Shown here: positions 32,092 to 43,695 of the stretch, piece after piece
How positions within the stretch are numbered: position 1 is the stretch's first letter
How the letters are laid out: each line of letters opens with the position of its first letter
Source of the DNA: Pestalotiopsis fici W106-1
Lineage: Eukaryota > Ascomycota > Sordariomycetes > Amphisphaeriales > Sporocadaceae
Length of the DNA stretch: 64,000 nt
Direction: 5' to 3'
NCBI RefSeq assembly: GCF_000516985.1
Contig: NW_006917092.1
Location: 1,008,619 to 1,072,618, forward strand
Made by a program: the position numbers and the translations under genes
Notes under the pieces: generated by a model
The model's input: only the letters and a program-made list of their open reading frames with translations
Told to the model about the DNA's origin: nothing
The model's database searches: none

Positions 32092-32904
32092 ATGTCACCC
32101 ACGGTCATTCTAATGCGCCATGCACAAGGATATCACAACTTGGGCATCCGTCATCACCACCTCGTCGATCCCGCCTTGACGCCGACTGGCGAGCAACAAT
32201 GCCGCGGCCGCGCGGGAGAGCTCGCGGATCAACAGCCATCAATCTCACTCGTTGCCGCCTCGCCTCTGACCCGTACGCTACAAACGGCCATGCTTGTCTT
32301 TGAACGCGCACTCGCGCTGCCGACGTGCGCCGATGCCATAGTGGCTTTGCCGACGGCACAGGAGTCTTTTGATTATCCATTCAATACCGGCTCCGACATT
32401 GGAGCGTTGAGAGACTCGTGCGCGCAAAAGGGCTGGCCTGTTGACCTGTCTCTGGTGGAAGATGGGTGGACCGACAGGTCCTTGAAAAGCCCCTACTTTC
32501 CAGCCGGCACTCGACTTGCAGAGCGCGCGCGAAGGACAAGACTCTGGCTGAAAGAAAAACTTCAAGAGTTGGTCCAGACTGGTCTTGAAGATGCGACGAT
32601 CGCACTAGTTACGCACGGCAATTTTTTGCATTTTCTAACAGACGACTGGGAGGCAGCGACAAAGTATCACGGCACTGGCTGGAAGAATTGTGAATATCGC
32701 TCCTATTCCTTTGAGCCGAGTTCTCTAGCATCCGGAAATGATGAGGCCAGGCTTGTGGAAACAGAGCGGTCTCGACGTCGACGGGGATTGAGTACACCGC
32801 CGCCTTCAATGGAGGAGCAGAAGAGGCTCTTTTACGAAACTATAGCAGCTTGGCATCTTCAGGGCTTGCCTGATGCATTCGAATTAGACTCTATGCTGGT
32901 TTGA
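32092..32904 (+). CDS. Histidine phosphatase (phosphoglycerate mutase-like)
   Basis: An intronless gene of 270 residues. The start is the Met directly before SPTVILMRHAQGYHNLG, the first beta strand and RH motif with the phospho-accepting His of this superfamily. A conserved Arg lies in AASPLTRTLQTA (about residue 62), which is the 'SPLxRxxQTA' motif, and the second catalytic His is in VTHGNFLHFL (about 180). YHGTGWKNCEYRSY near 200 matches the fungal branch. A basic segment (ERSRRRRGL) near 225 precedes the end. The family includes broad-specificity cytosolic phosphatases; the substrate is not evident. The next gene on this strand is an MFS transporter, but 700 bp away. Confidence 0.88.
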   Translation: MSPTVILMRHAQGYHNLGIRHHHLVDPALTPTGEQQCRGRAGELADQQPSISLVAASPLTRTLQTAMLVFERALALPTCADAIVALPTAQESFDYPFNTGSDIGALRDSCAQKGWPVDLSLVEDGWTDRSLKSPYFPAGTRLAERARRTRLWLKEKLQELVQTGLEDATIALVTHGNFLHFLTDDWEAATKYHGTGWKNCEYRSYSFEPSSLASGNDEARLVETERSRRRRGLSTPPPSMEEQKRLFYETIAAWHLQGLPDAFELDSMLV

Positions 32905-33607
32905 ATATTCGCAATACACAAGTGCATTGTTCTACTCGTAGTTTTGTTGGAGGTGTACGTGATAGTACCAATTTCACGCGATCTTGCTCAGTGTTCCGAG
33001 GCGTATGCAACTGCAATGGATAATGTTTGCCAATATCCATATCGCCAATGAAAGACGGTCGGCATTGAACCAACGGCGCGGCTTGCTAAAGAGTATACAC
33101 TCCGTGCACACTAGTCAGTTCCTGGCCTCCTGGGCGTTCCGGTGGGATCGGACTTGTATGCCCGAACGATGCCGAGTGGGGGCCAGGCAAATCACCAAGC
33201 CGCCGGAACCAAATTCCGGGTCATAATTTCCTAAACTAGCCCAAAGAGTTGTGCCCACCTGATTCAAGTCTCGGATCAGAATAGGCAAGCATGCGCGAAG
33301 GTCTAATGCTTGCATATCGACCCCCAAATGTGCTGTCACAGGCGATGCAAATTCCCGTAAAAGGGCGTCCGCAGAGGGCGTCGAGATCCTCGTGATTTGA
33401 TCCAACTCGCTCCGATCTCGGAACGCTTCTGGATTGACGACTAATACGACCTTGTACTGTCTGAAGCGATTCCCACTCCATTCTGGATTGTTCTCCTTTC
33501 TCGCAGGACGCGATAGAAATTGGCTAAAAAATTTCCCAAAAATATATGGCTAAACATAGTATCAACATAGTATCTTGAACACCCATCTCCCTCTGCCAAT
33601 TGCAATA
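32905..33607. other. Intergenic stretch, no gene seen
   Basis: Frames at 33115-33405 and 33236-33481 (-) have no motif. The short direct repeat CATAGTATC occurs twice just before the transporter start (33556-33575). Probably the promoter of the transporter. Confidence 0.45.
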
Positions 33608-35396
33608 ATGCCTGAAGAAATACTTTTATCAAAGATCAGTTCACTGAGAAGGCAGCCACTGCCTCTTTCTGGATCAACCCAAGGGCAAAGCTCAGAAGTC
33701 CTCACTGCGGCGGTCGACGAACCAAGCTCCGACGGCGAGCCCTCGGGCACCCAGGACCAAGAAGCCAACAATCAAGTCGATGCCCCCGGAGGCCCAGCCA
33801 ATTCATTCCCGGCTATAAATAAAGATCAAAATGTCTGGGTAATCGTTCTGAGTTGCGCCGTACTGAACTTTTTCTTTACCGGGTTCAGCGGAAGCTGGGG
33901 CGTGCTGCAGGCCGCCCTGCTGGCCAGCGACGCCGAGTCGTCGTCGGCCTCGACCTTTGCCTGGGTGGGATCGCTCGCCCTGGCCCTGACCGTCGGCTTC
34001 GGCCTCTTGTGGGTGCGGCTGCTGCCCGTCTTGGGCGCCCGCAAGGGAGCCCTCCTGGGCGAGCTGCTCTTCATCTCGGGCGTCATTGCGAGCGGCTTCA
34101 CCACGTCGCATCTCGACGGCTTGTTTGCTACGGCTGGTCTCCTTGTCGGTACTGGTACTTCGCTCCTCTTTACCGTTACCAATTGCATCCCCACGCAGTA
34201 TTTTACCGGAAGCGCAGGCGGAAGACTAGTAAGTGCTCAAATTGGATGGTGTTCTTAAGTCTTGCTGGTTTCTATTTCCCGGTCCCCACACTCTGTCTCG
34301 GGAAATACCTATGCCTTGATATTTATGTCTCGAGCATTTGGTGGTGATGTCTACACGACAAGAAAAAGATTCAAAAGCTGACACATTTCGGCCCTTTACC
34401 AGGGCCTCGCCAACGGCGTCATCAAGCTGGGCGGCGGCATCGGAGCCGCCGTCTTCAGCGTCGCGCTAGAGGCCATGAACCGCCGGCTCGGCATTGCCTG
34501 GACGTTTCGCATCTTTGGCTTCCTGGCTTTTGCCGTGTCCATTCCGGCGGCGTGCTTTATCCGGGAAAAGATTCCGTTTCGCCGGTCGCCGATTATTGAC
34601 GTGTCCATGCTCAAGTGCTTGCCTTTTGTCGCCGTCTCCATCTCTAGTATGATTTACGTGTTTGCGCTCTACATTCCTCCCTATTGTGAGTATCCCATGA
34701 TGTGTGGCATCCTTGTTCATTGCATGTATTTTCTAAAAGGACTGTTCTATAAATTTGTTTCCTGGTCCGCGTATCTTGTCCCAGGAAATAGCTGTTTTTC
34801 GCACTCAGCTACACGCAAGGAATTTCTTTATCGGCGGAGAGATTGAGTGACTAACTATTTCTCTACTATCAGACCTGCCGCTATTTGCCCAGTCCATCGG
34901 AATGTCTTCCGCCAAGGCCGCCTTGGTCACGGCCGGCTACAACCTCGCCGCAGCGTTTGGTCGATTTGCAGCTGGTCCTCTATGCGACTGGATCGGGGCA
35001 TTGAACTCGATCATGCTGATCATGCTGCTCAATGCCATTACACTGCTGGCCATTTGGCCTGTTTCGACGGCGCCTGCACCGTTGATTATATTCGCCTTGC
35101 TCAACGGTGTTGCCAACGGAGGCTTCTTCACGGCCATGCCCACCGTCTTTAGTGGCTTCTTTGAGCCAAGCAAGGGCACCATGGCCGTCAGCACTGGTAG
35201 TACTGGCTGGACTCTTGGGTATCTTCTGGGAACTCCTATTGCCGGTTATCTTCTCCAGACATCGGGGTCTGGTAAGATTTCGCCCAGTGCCTATCGACCT
35301 GCCATTTTCTACGCCGGTGGCGTGGGTGCGTTAGCCTGTACTTTTGCCTTGGTCGCCCGTCTATCGTTTAACAAGGCACTCATCAAAAGGGCATAA
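33608..35396 (+). CDS. MFS transporter, monocarboxylate-transporter type, three exons
   Basis: Exons 33608-34228, 34403-34685 and 34873-35396 give 475 residues. The first 70 residues are polar. Helix 1 (WVIVLSCAVLNFFFTGFSGSW) opens the domain in the manner of the fungal SLC16-like (MCT) branch, followed by FAWVGSLALALTVGFGLL and ALLGELLFISGVIASGF. Exon 2 begins at GLANGVIKLGGGIGAA, a glycine-rich helix of this branch. Exon 3 holds the C-terminal six helices, with YNLAAAFGRFAAGPLCDWIG (the GR-x2-AG-x-L-x-D loop motif) and STGSTGWTLGYLLGTPIAGY. It should import or export small organic acids at the plasma membrane. It lies tail to tail with a Zn2Cys6 regulator gene, 200 bp apart. Confidence 0.9.
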
Positions 35397-35596
35397 TCAT
35401 AGACAACTTTACATGGCCAAGTGTGTGCAGTGTAGGACCTATGTAGCAAATAGCTAGGTGAAAATTGCAGATCGAGGCGTTGGTTGTGTTTACCTTTTGG
35501 TTCCGACATTTACAATGTTAATGTCTCGCATACACATGTTCAAGGAGTTTTTCTACAATCTTTATCCTGGCACGGCTTCGACAGCAATCTTCAGGC

Positions 35597-38020
35597 TCAT
35601 GCTAGATTCAAATCCCATAACCATGCTTGCTCTGTTTCTGTGAAACCATACTCATTGCTCGCCGGTAGCGCACCCTGCGCTCCGTCTAGTCCCTGTTCGG
35701 AATAAGACAACATCACTTAAATTTGTTAGCCATGAGCAGTGAGAATGGTACATAATGAACTCAACGTACTATTTTCAAAGTCCATGAATGCTTCGGTCAT
35801 AACGGGGTCCTGTCGGAATTCCCATTCTGGCGATGTGGTAGGTTCTGTGAGAACGACCCCGGACATTCCATTTGTGGGCGCAAACTCCACAGCTTGATGG
35901 CTAGGTGGAATGATTGTGGGAGCCACGGGCGCTACACTCTCAACCGGCCGTGTCACGCGGTTGGTACTTGGTTCCTGAGCCGGGGTTGCTTGCCTCGTGG
36001 GCGTCGAAAGCATGAAACGTAGCTCTTTTTCCATCAAAAGTTTCGTGAGCCGCTGTAATAACTCCAGTCCTTGTGCGGCGACCGTGGATGCCGCCTTGAA
36101 GTTCGCTTGCATACCCATGAGCCTGCGGAGACCGGCCTTTGCATGATGCGACTGTGTGCTTAGAGGATCCAAAGTGGCCATTATGCTCAGTGTTACACCG
36201 GCAGTGAAGAGATGCATGCTCACAAAGGACACGGCATAGGTGCCAGTCGCTTGAGAGAATACCGGCATGTCTGCTGTCTCGGATATCTCCAGAGCAGCTT
36301 CTCGACAGACACCGATCGAATACTGAAATGGATCAGCCCGCGGTGATACCATCTGGTACAGAAGCAGAGGTCTGTGAACTAGGATCCGTAGGTTCTCATA
36401 GGCGAGTTTCAGGGCAAGAGCCTGGAGTTGGCATATGTGGTCTTCAAACTGAGGGCCAGTTGCCTTGATATGCTGATCTAAATCTTCTGCGGTGCGATAC
36501 GCAGGCGCAGTCTGATTTTCTAGGCACAATTTTGCCGGCAAACTCTTTCCATTGCAGTAGCCGGGCATCGATCTCGGTGACCTTTCGAATCTGTCGTTGC
36601 AAATTCTCTTTGGTAGGCTTGGTACCGCCTTGTGACTTGGAACGAGCGTTGTAAAGCTCCCTCAGAGTGTACTGAGTAAGCGTGGATAGCTCTGACATGA
36701 AGTATTTATATGAAAGGAGAGTGGCCCTGCTGTCGTCCTGGGAGGTCGGGGGCTCCGTCTGCCTGTACCGGTGGTGAGGATCAAGGCGGGCTACGTCGCA
36801 GTCATCATCTGATGTGCTTGAGGGATACCCATACAACATGCAGCAAAATGTTTCAACCTCGTAGATGGCCCACCAGCACCGTTTCTTGCTCTCATTGGCC
36901 TCTGCAGTGTCGGGTGAAAGATTGCTGCGCGCGCGATGAAGATTCAAAGCTAGGGCAACGCGTAGAGCGCAGCCGCAGATTGGCCAGGCTAGCCCTCGCT
37001 GACCCTGGTATAAGTAATAGCTGCCCATGAGTACACATGTTTGTGCCGCTTCCAGCGAGCCTGAAGACACAATGTCAAGCAGATTATTCTTCAGAGTAGC
37101 GAACATTTCGCGCCTCAGGTTATCGGGATCAACTCCGTATGTCTCCAGTAGACCACGGCGGTGAGCTCCAACGTACTGGGATCCGATTGCAGCGACTGTC
37201 GATACCAGAGCGAGAAATGCATCGGTAGCATGTGCAGTTGGGCGCTTCTGACCGTTGTATAAATCTCTGAATCGCCGTCGGAAATCGTTTTGGAAGAAGA
37301 CAAGCATGAACCAATGTACGCGGTCAAAGTACGTGTCGATCAAGAGACTGGCTACCTCAAAGTCCGGGAGAAGTGCACTGAGCGCTCGCGCAGTCGGGGA
37401 AACTCTGTTGGAGATGTCAGTTGACTGAGCCGGCTCAGTCGACCCGGGCACGTTGGTGTGAGAATTGAGCAAAGCTTCACCCTGCCCCGAGTTTCTCGTG
37501 GGAGTTACGAGTTCGTTGACTAGTGGAGTCCAAGTCTCGGTACTATTTCCGGCGTTCGGGTCGTGATATTCAAATGCCTAGTAGCCAATCAGCCAATGGA
37601 GCAGCCGCCAGCTTCACCATCTCAACCTTTTGGGTGTACGACGACGTAGAGCTCATGTTCCAGGAAGTCCCGGCTGGCGTTGTTGTTGTTGTCTCGTCGG
37701 TGAATTCTGCATCTTCGAGTAGATTGGATGGCGGTTGACGACTATCAGGAGCCGGAGGCGGAGTTGGAGCCCTTCTCGGGGCGCGCCTCTGGCGAGTTAC
37801 CCTGAAAGCTGGTCTCTGGCTATTGACATTGCGGTCGCGAGATGGGCCATCGACACAGTCAACTCCAGCTCGCGTGCAGAGAATGCATGGTCGTTCGACA
37901 TCGCACTAACCAGCGTGAGTGAGAGCACTGCGGATCAACGACTAGGTCAGCACGTACCTTGAGCTTCTGCGAGCGACACCGCCGGCATGCACTGGGCACT
38001 TTTCTTCGAGGAGAGTGCAT
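35597..38020 (-). CDS. Zn2Cys6 transcription factor with a one-base frameshift
   Basis: Exons 38020-37958, 37905-37627, 37577-35770 and 35715-35597. Exon 1 begins MHSPRRKVPSACRRCRSQKLK and the zinc cluster is completed across intron 1 by CDVERPCILCTRAGVDC, giving C-X2-C-X6-C-X5-C-X2-C-X6-C. A Pro-rich linker follows, then a fungal-specific regulatory domain (DFEVASLLIDTYFDRVHWFM, CWWAIYEVETFCCMLYGYPS). The C-terminal exon ends EQAWLWDLNLA. Near 36545 the frame breaks: upstream the reading is ARLLQWKE, downstream SLPAKLCLENQTA, one base out of step, with no GT..AG intron to explain it. The total spliced length is 2269 nt, one base over 756 codons. Either a recent inactivating insertion or a sequence error. 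The neighbouring MFS gene could be its target. Confidence 0.85.
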
Positions 38021-38704
38021 GGAACCGAAAAAAGACAGCCAGGGGCCAAGAGAGCTCTTTTGGAAGGATGCTTGTTGCCAGCAGTCAATTCGGAATTGTG
38101 ATCATATCCGGTGGAACAGGGCAATCGGGAAGAGGTGAACGTCCAAGGTTTCTCCACAAACCTCAATGCACCTCTTCTCCACAAAACCCGGCTACTGAAG
38201 CCGCTGCCCAGTGGCCGAGGTAGGTAATGTACCGGTAGTACTGTAAGCACTGGATTTCCGCCGGAACTTGACGCAAGAGCCCCTGTGGACAGCCGCGGTA
38301 CCCCTTGGCAAGCATTAATGATGAAACATTGTACCTATATACACAAGTATACATCAAGTTCTGAATAAACTTCTCAAGAAAGAAAGAAGAAGAAGTAAAC
38401 CCCTCCCCAACATCAGTACAGCATGATCAATGGCCGTTAATGTTATTGCATTGGCAAGCCAACTGTGATCAGACTACATTTGGCGTCAAGATGATATAGT
38501 ACCAAAGAGTTGCAGCATGCGCCGCCAGGTACATTAAAACCGCCTCTGTCAATGGCGATTGGGTAGACTGATGCTGGAACCTTAAGCGATCGTCAGTCCT
38601 TTTCAAAATTCACCGAAGTCAGCCTTGAATAATTGAGATAATCTCGAGCGATTTGGCCCCTTTTCCGAAGATTAATAATTATTGGTATAGATGTAGAAAG
38701 TTAT
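38021..38704. other. Intergenic stretch, no gene seen
   Basis: Promoter of the Zn2Cys6 gene and 3' flank of the peroxidase gene. Open frames at 37942-38250 (-) and 37987-38223 (+) overlap the start of the regulator and have no motif. AT-rich from 38300 to 38700. Confidence 0.5.
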
Positions 38705-39588
38705 TTATACTGCGACAGCCTGCACAGCAGAAAGCATTGTGACCACGTCCGCCAACGTGTGGCTACCTTTGACAAAGCCCTCGGCGTACGGGATACGCTC
38801 TTCCTCTGTGAGACCGATTAGCAGGCTGGCTATATTACACATTCGTCACCCATCCATCGCAAATGTCACTCACCAAAAAGTACTCTCGCGTAGTCCTTGG
38901 GGACACCACCAGCAGTCTCGTTCCAAAAGGCCGTCAGGAAAACACTGGTCTCTCCGTAGCTCCCGGAAAGACCGGCGGCCGTCAAGTTGAAGCCCGGGTT
39001 GATGAGCTTGGCATCCCAGACACGGGCGGCGCGGGCCCTGGCAGCGGTTTCCACGGTAATGACAGGTGAAGTAAAGGGGATCCGGATACCGTACCGCGCA
39101 GCCGTGGCGGCCCAGATGAGAGGGTTAAAGTGCAGGTCGTCGCCGAAAAAGGCGTCGTTGCGCGACAGCGAGCCGTCGTGCTCAATGGCATTGTGGTGCG
39201 CCGTGTCCTGCAGGTTAAAGGTCGAGCTGTTGCCCGTGGTTGAGACGGCGAGGGCCGACTGCGTGATGCTGACAAAGGACTCGGTCGAGAAGCCCATGGC
39301 GGCCTCAAAGGCCGACTGGATCGTGGCCAGGTCAATGTTCTTGCCGTCGTGCGGAAGCCATCCGTGGTTGGCCATGGCGTTGAGCATCGGGCACGGCGAA
39401 CGGCCTGAAAGATTAAAACAGTCATGTCAGTCACAGTCAACTCGGACACCCTTGATGCGTATTTCAGCGGCAGACTCACTGTCGCCTAGGCCCGCGGCCT
39501 TCCATGCGTGGCCAGCGGGAGCTGACAAGGCCGTGACAGCAACGAAACTGCTGGAGGCAAGCCCCAGGACACCAAACTCGGTACGCAT
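38705..39588 (-). CDS. Heme-thiolate peroxidase (chloroperoxidase / unspecific peroxygenase family), three exons
   Basis: Exons 39588-39480, 39404-38874 and 38829-38705 give 254 residues. A signal peptide (EFGVLGLASSSFVAVTALS) is followed by the proximal motif created by the first splice, RSPCPMLNAMANHGWLPHDG, where Cys41 is the heme ligand. The distal motif EHDGSLSRND comes near residue 105, and YGETSVFLTAFWNETAGGVP at about 185. The last exon must use the TATAG acceptor at 38830; the neighbouring CCAG would bring a stop. At 254 residues it is a short-type family member. Enzymes of this family are secreted and use H2O2 to oxygenate or halogenate small aromatic or aliphatic compounds. No biosynthetic core gene is nearby. 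Confidence 0.9.
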
Positions 39589-41458
39589 TTTGACTTGAGA
39601 GAAGTTGATCGAACGAGTGTGAATTATTATAGTGAGCAACAGCTACAGAGTGAATGAGTGGACGGCCGTTGAATTAGCAGAGCATTTTCGACAACCTAGA
39701 AACAAGCCAGCCAAGAGGCAGGCCGTCAAGGGACGGGGCCCATCGCTTTATGTATATCCATGGATCTCACGGGAATCACGAAAAAACCGGGGTCTTTTAT
39801 CGATGGAGAACCCGTTCTTTCTCTAGTTCAGATCCGTTGCTCTCGGGAAGCTTTTACGCCGTCGTAGAGTCTCCCGAGAGATCCAAGTCTCCAACATGAC
39901 CTGAAGGAAAAAACCCCTGATAATGATGATATGGGAAGAAAAAAAGATCGTGTCTAGCGCAGGTGCAGTGAGATTCCAATGTCCCGGGTGGATCAAGCCT
40001 TCGGGAAAACGAGCCTGTCACAGCGGCAGTATTGACAAGCTAGTAGACGTTTTCCTCAGCGCGGTCTAGCTTGCACTCACCTCACCATGCAAGCGTCTGC
40101 TATAGACGCTATAAACGTGAAAGATCGCCAATGAGGATCGGCAACATTAGCCTTTTTGCCCGGCTCATCCACGACCTGGCAACCTGGGGGTCAATGCCTT
40201 TTCTTTGGGCTGCGGCCGCACCGGTAGATTATACTTAGTGGTAGAAACCCTCCAAATTCCCCTGTTCAATTACTTTACGCATCTCCTGTGCTTGTGTTAC
40301 CTAGAGCGCGTTTACGAAATCACATTTACAACGCAGATGCATGGAAAACCATGGCACGCCCCTGGGAATATCCCCAACACAAGCTTCAATGATTTTCAAG
40401 GATTTTCTAGCCTCATGCCGCCTGCAATAGTATGGCGAGAGATTGTGGGTTACTCAAAGGACTGCTTACAAATAGGCGCACAACCAGGAAACATGGATGA
40501 AATTGAGATGGAAACCCACTCATAGGGATCGGATGCCAAGAGCCGAGTATCAAAGCCGCTGAGGGTCAGCGCATCTACAGTACTAATTTAGTGTGAATGG
40601 TAACCAAACAAGCCCAAACTGTCGGGAACAGACAAAATAGCTCTGATCCTGCTCCCTAGTACCGGGCGCTACTCTCGAGGCCTTGACTTTCTTCTGACTA
40701 TTTAACATCAAAGCGCATTGCGCAGGCGACGATAGGGTGATAAAGAGAGCAGCCAGCCACAGTTGTCATGCTCAGACCATTACCCGACGCATTCTGCAGG
40801 CTGAGTGTGTTCAGCTTCCGCCAAGGGGACACTGGGCTGCGGTGTAACAGCGCACTACATACAACACAGGTCGCCACAGATAGCGGAGGAGGATAAATGA
40901 AAACAAACTTGCTTTCAGCGCCATCTTTTAATCCTGGTATATCACCCACTCAGAAAGGACGTGCAATATCATCACACCGTTTCGTGTACATGCCAATTTT
41001 GGCGCCGAATTTCACTCCCAAGTTGTTCACTTCCGAATGCTAGTCAACATTCCTTTGCAGTCACTGTTTGCCCCTATGTGGCCAGCATCAATTCAAGATT
41101 TCTAAATGTCCATCGGCTTGACTTGGCCATCAGTCTTGAGGACGGTGCTTGAAAAAACATAATGGCAAGGTTAAGCACAGGAAGTCGTGGGCCGTCTTAG
41201 TCAAGATTGGCGCAGGAAAGAGTTTACGAAAAGAATTCAGAACTAAGCGAAAGAAGAATTAAGAGTAGTACTTAGGAGTACAAGTTGTCTCCGTGCCCCA
41301 GCAACAATCCAGCCCACCAACCGTCGTCCCTCAATTATATTTGCCAGGACAAGACACGACCTCCCGTCAATGCTCATCCTGCCATGACTTTCAAGCTAAA
41401 ACGCCAGTGCTCTGCCCAGCATCTCGTCGGGGTGGACCTAGGTCTTCTCAAGGTCATA
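39589..41458. other. Long stretch without a recognisable gene
   Basis: Peroxidase promoter (39589 to about 40000), then about 1.4 kb with only short frames (40205-40525 +, 40698-40949 -, 40961-41152 +) that lack motifs. Sequence downstream of the broken oxidoreductase near 41380-41458 may include more of its decayed 3' part. Confidence 0.45.
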
Positions 41459-41863
41459 CTATCCACGATATCGAGCATAGCAAGTGGCCATGACCCACCA
41501 ACCGCGCTTGTGGGCGATCTGTATCGCGTAGATACCCGTGGGTGAGCTACCGCTGAGGATAGCAATTTTGTGCTTCCTGGAAGTGTCGACAGTTGAAGCG
41601 CACTTCTCAATAGCCGTAAAGGCCGTCAGCCAGGCCGAAGGCACACTGGCAGCCTCGGTCCACGGCATATTTGGTGGCTTCTTGACGACCGCGCTGCTGC
41701 CCAGGTTGATATGCACTCTGTCTGTCAGTGTCCCTGAACCATCCATGGCTCTAGTCACGCCCATAACATGGTCGCCCGGCATATCTGTGTTTACCACCAT
41801 GCCATCTGGGCCCACGTCGAGCAGCTTGATCTCGATGACAACACAACCCCGGCCAGCGTGCAT
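41459..41863 (-). pseudogene. Fragment of a medium-chain dehydrogenase/quinone oxidoreductase
   Basis: An open frame of 134 codons contains the middle of an MDR-superfamily oxidoreductase: DMPGDHVMGVTRAMDGSGTL, VHINLGSSAVVKKPPNMPWT, EAASVPSAWLTAFTAIEKCA and the start of the NAD(P)-binding fold KIAILSGSSPTGIYAIQIAH with RGWWVMATC. The fingerprint normally reads G-x-[GS]-x2-[GT]; here it is SGSSPTG. The protein then stops where the second Rossmann strands should follow, and the N-terminal 60 or so residues of the catalytic domain are missing. A complete enzyme is about 330-380 residues. No splice path to the missing parts is visible. Confidence 0.72.
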
Positions 41864-43695
41864 TGAGAGTTGCAGTCTTGTGAAACTTGTTTAGCAGTAC
41901 TTGGTCAACTCAAGTCTCGACGGCATTAACATAGATAATCTGCACGTACCTGGACGCGGTGATTTCCTCTACAGCAATCTTGGCCCGCTCATTTGTCTGG
42001 GTGACTTGACTGACGGGTAAGAGAGCCGGCCGAGCTGAACACGGTTTGCGTAGTAATGCACCGGATAGGCTAGTAGAAATACCAGCTGGCTGGTGATGGC
42101 CTCCTCCTGTGGGTGTCTATGGTGCAACGTCCTGTACACTGTGGCCTCCTCCAGCTTTCGCTTCTTCACAATTTGAGCGTGCTGCGCAATTCGACAATAT
42201 TTCTTGCGTGAATGAGCAGTGACCGCAGGGATTTGGTCGCTGCAGTGGCCATCGTGAGATTTCCAATAGATCACATCATCGATAGCGCGTGGGATGGTTA
42301 TAGGTCTTGGTCTTGGTCGTTGAATATATGAAGAAGGAGAAAGAAAAATAAGCAAAAGGATTAGGGAAGAAAATCAAAACATGGGATGAGGCTTTATATA
42401 AGAAAGTCCAGTCCTTAGCGAACAGTAACAATAACAACAACAATGACGACAAAGCCGAAATAGTACTTGGCAAGGACGTTAGATACGATTCGATTTTCGA
42501 TATTTGGAAAGCGCTACTTTTTCCATGACACGCATACATACCCAGGTATCATTGGCATTTCAAGTAGGTCCGGACCAGTACGGCCACTCTGACACACACA
42601 TGGATGTCTTCCCCAGCCCGGGCCTTCTGGATCTAGAACTATCCTGCCTGCCCTGATTTCATGTGGATCAGATGCTGATTTAAGGCGCGAGATTCATTGT
42701 TCTCTGGAAAGGGGAGGGTGGGAGCCAAGAACTCCCGCTGCAGTCTAGGTCTCGACCGATGCCGATGGCAGCTATTGACATGCCATGTGGTTACCCTTGC
42801 GTGACAGGTCCTCTGCCTCCGAACAGCGGGTTCACTTGAAGTGGTAGTTTCATGATGAGATTGCGATGACTGTCACTACGACAATCAAACTAATAAAAAT
42901 TTGAAGTGATTTGGCGGTTATGCGTAACGAAACAAGACTTCAAATGGAAGCTGTCTTCACCATAGAGAGTGGCGATCGACATTTAAAGCTGAGTACAATC
43001 GTTCGCGCCTACCCCCCTGCGCCCTCATAATTCATCATTTGTTTTTGGGCGAGCTCAATGATGAGTGGCTACCTGTTCCTTGAGTGGTTGTTTGGCCAAC
43101 GCGACGACGAGATGTTCTAGACCAGGGGCGGCATCTTGGATACCTCCTGCCCCAGTAATCGCCCGTCACCTAGACGAACCGTGAGCCCCCTTGCTGTCAA
43201 GCAAGGACGTGGAGGGCACCTACTATCGGCAGGTCAGAGAGCTGTGTCTTCTGAAGATAAAGACCGAGCATATCCTAGGAGGCAAGAACAGATTAGATGG
43301 CGCCGTGTTCAGGGCCACTTCCGGCCTTTCCTGGCATCCATCACCTCTCGCGACCCATACCACTGAAAGGAGTACTTGCCTTGCTTCCGATGAGTGTACC
43401 TCATTTTTCAGCCCAGCAGGCGAGTGATTTCAAGGAAAGCTTTTATACATGTCTGCATATGAGGTAATAGCCAAATTCCTTCCTAGAATTTTGTGATTGT
43501 TCTTGTTTCTGAAATCTCTTTCCACTTCGTCTCAGGACCTCGGTCACAATATATGTATTGCAGGAATGTTCATAATGATGTGCTGCCTCACAGCTCAAAT
43601 ACCAGTGAGCAATTTGCAGAATAAACAGTAGACCTCACAGTGCGAACATGATTCCATTCACTTAATGCATTGCTCTACGTCACTTGTCTTGTCGG
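41864..43695. other. Long stretch without a recognisable gene
   Basis: Frames at 41969-42355 (-) and 43136-43427 (+) are the longest and have no motif. An A/C repeat tract (AACAATAACAACAACAATGA) lies at 42424-42443. CG-rich coding-like sequence at 43090-43370 may be a relic of a gene I cannot name. Confidence 0.45.

Noticed and set aside
41969..42355. Minus-strand frame of 128 codons upstream of the MDR fragment
   Set aside because: I tested whether it supplies the missing N-terminus of the oxidoreductase; it does not resemble that domain in any frame.
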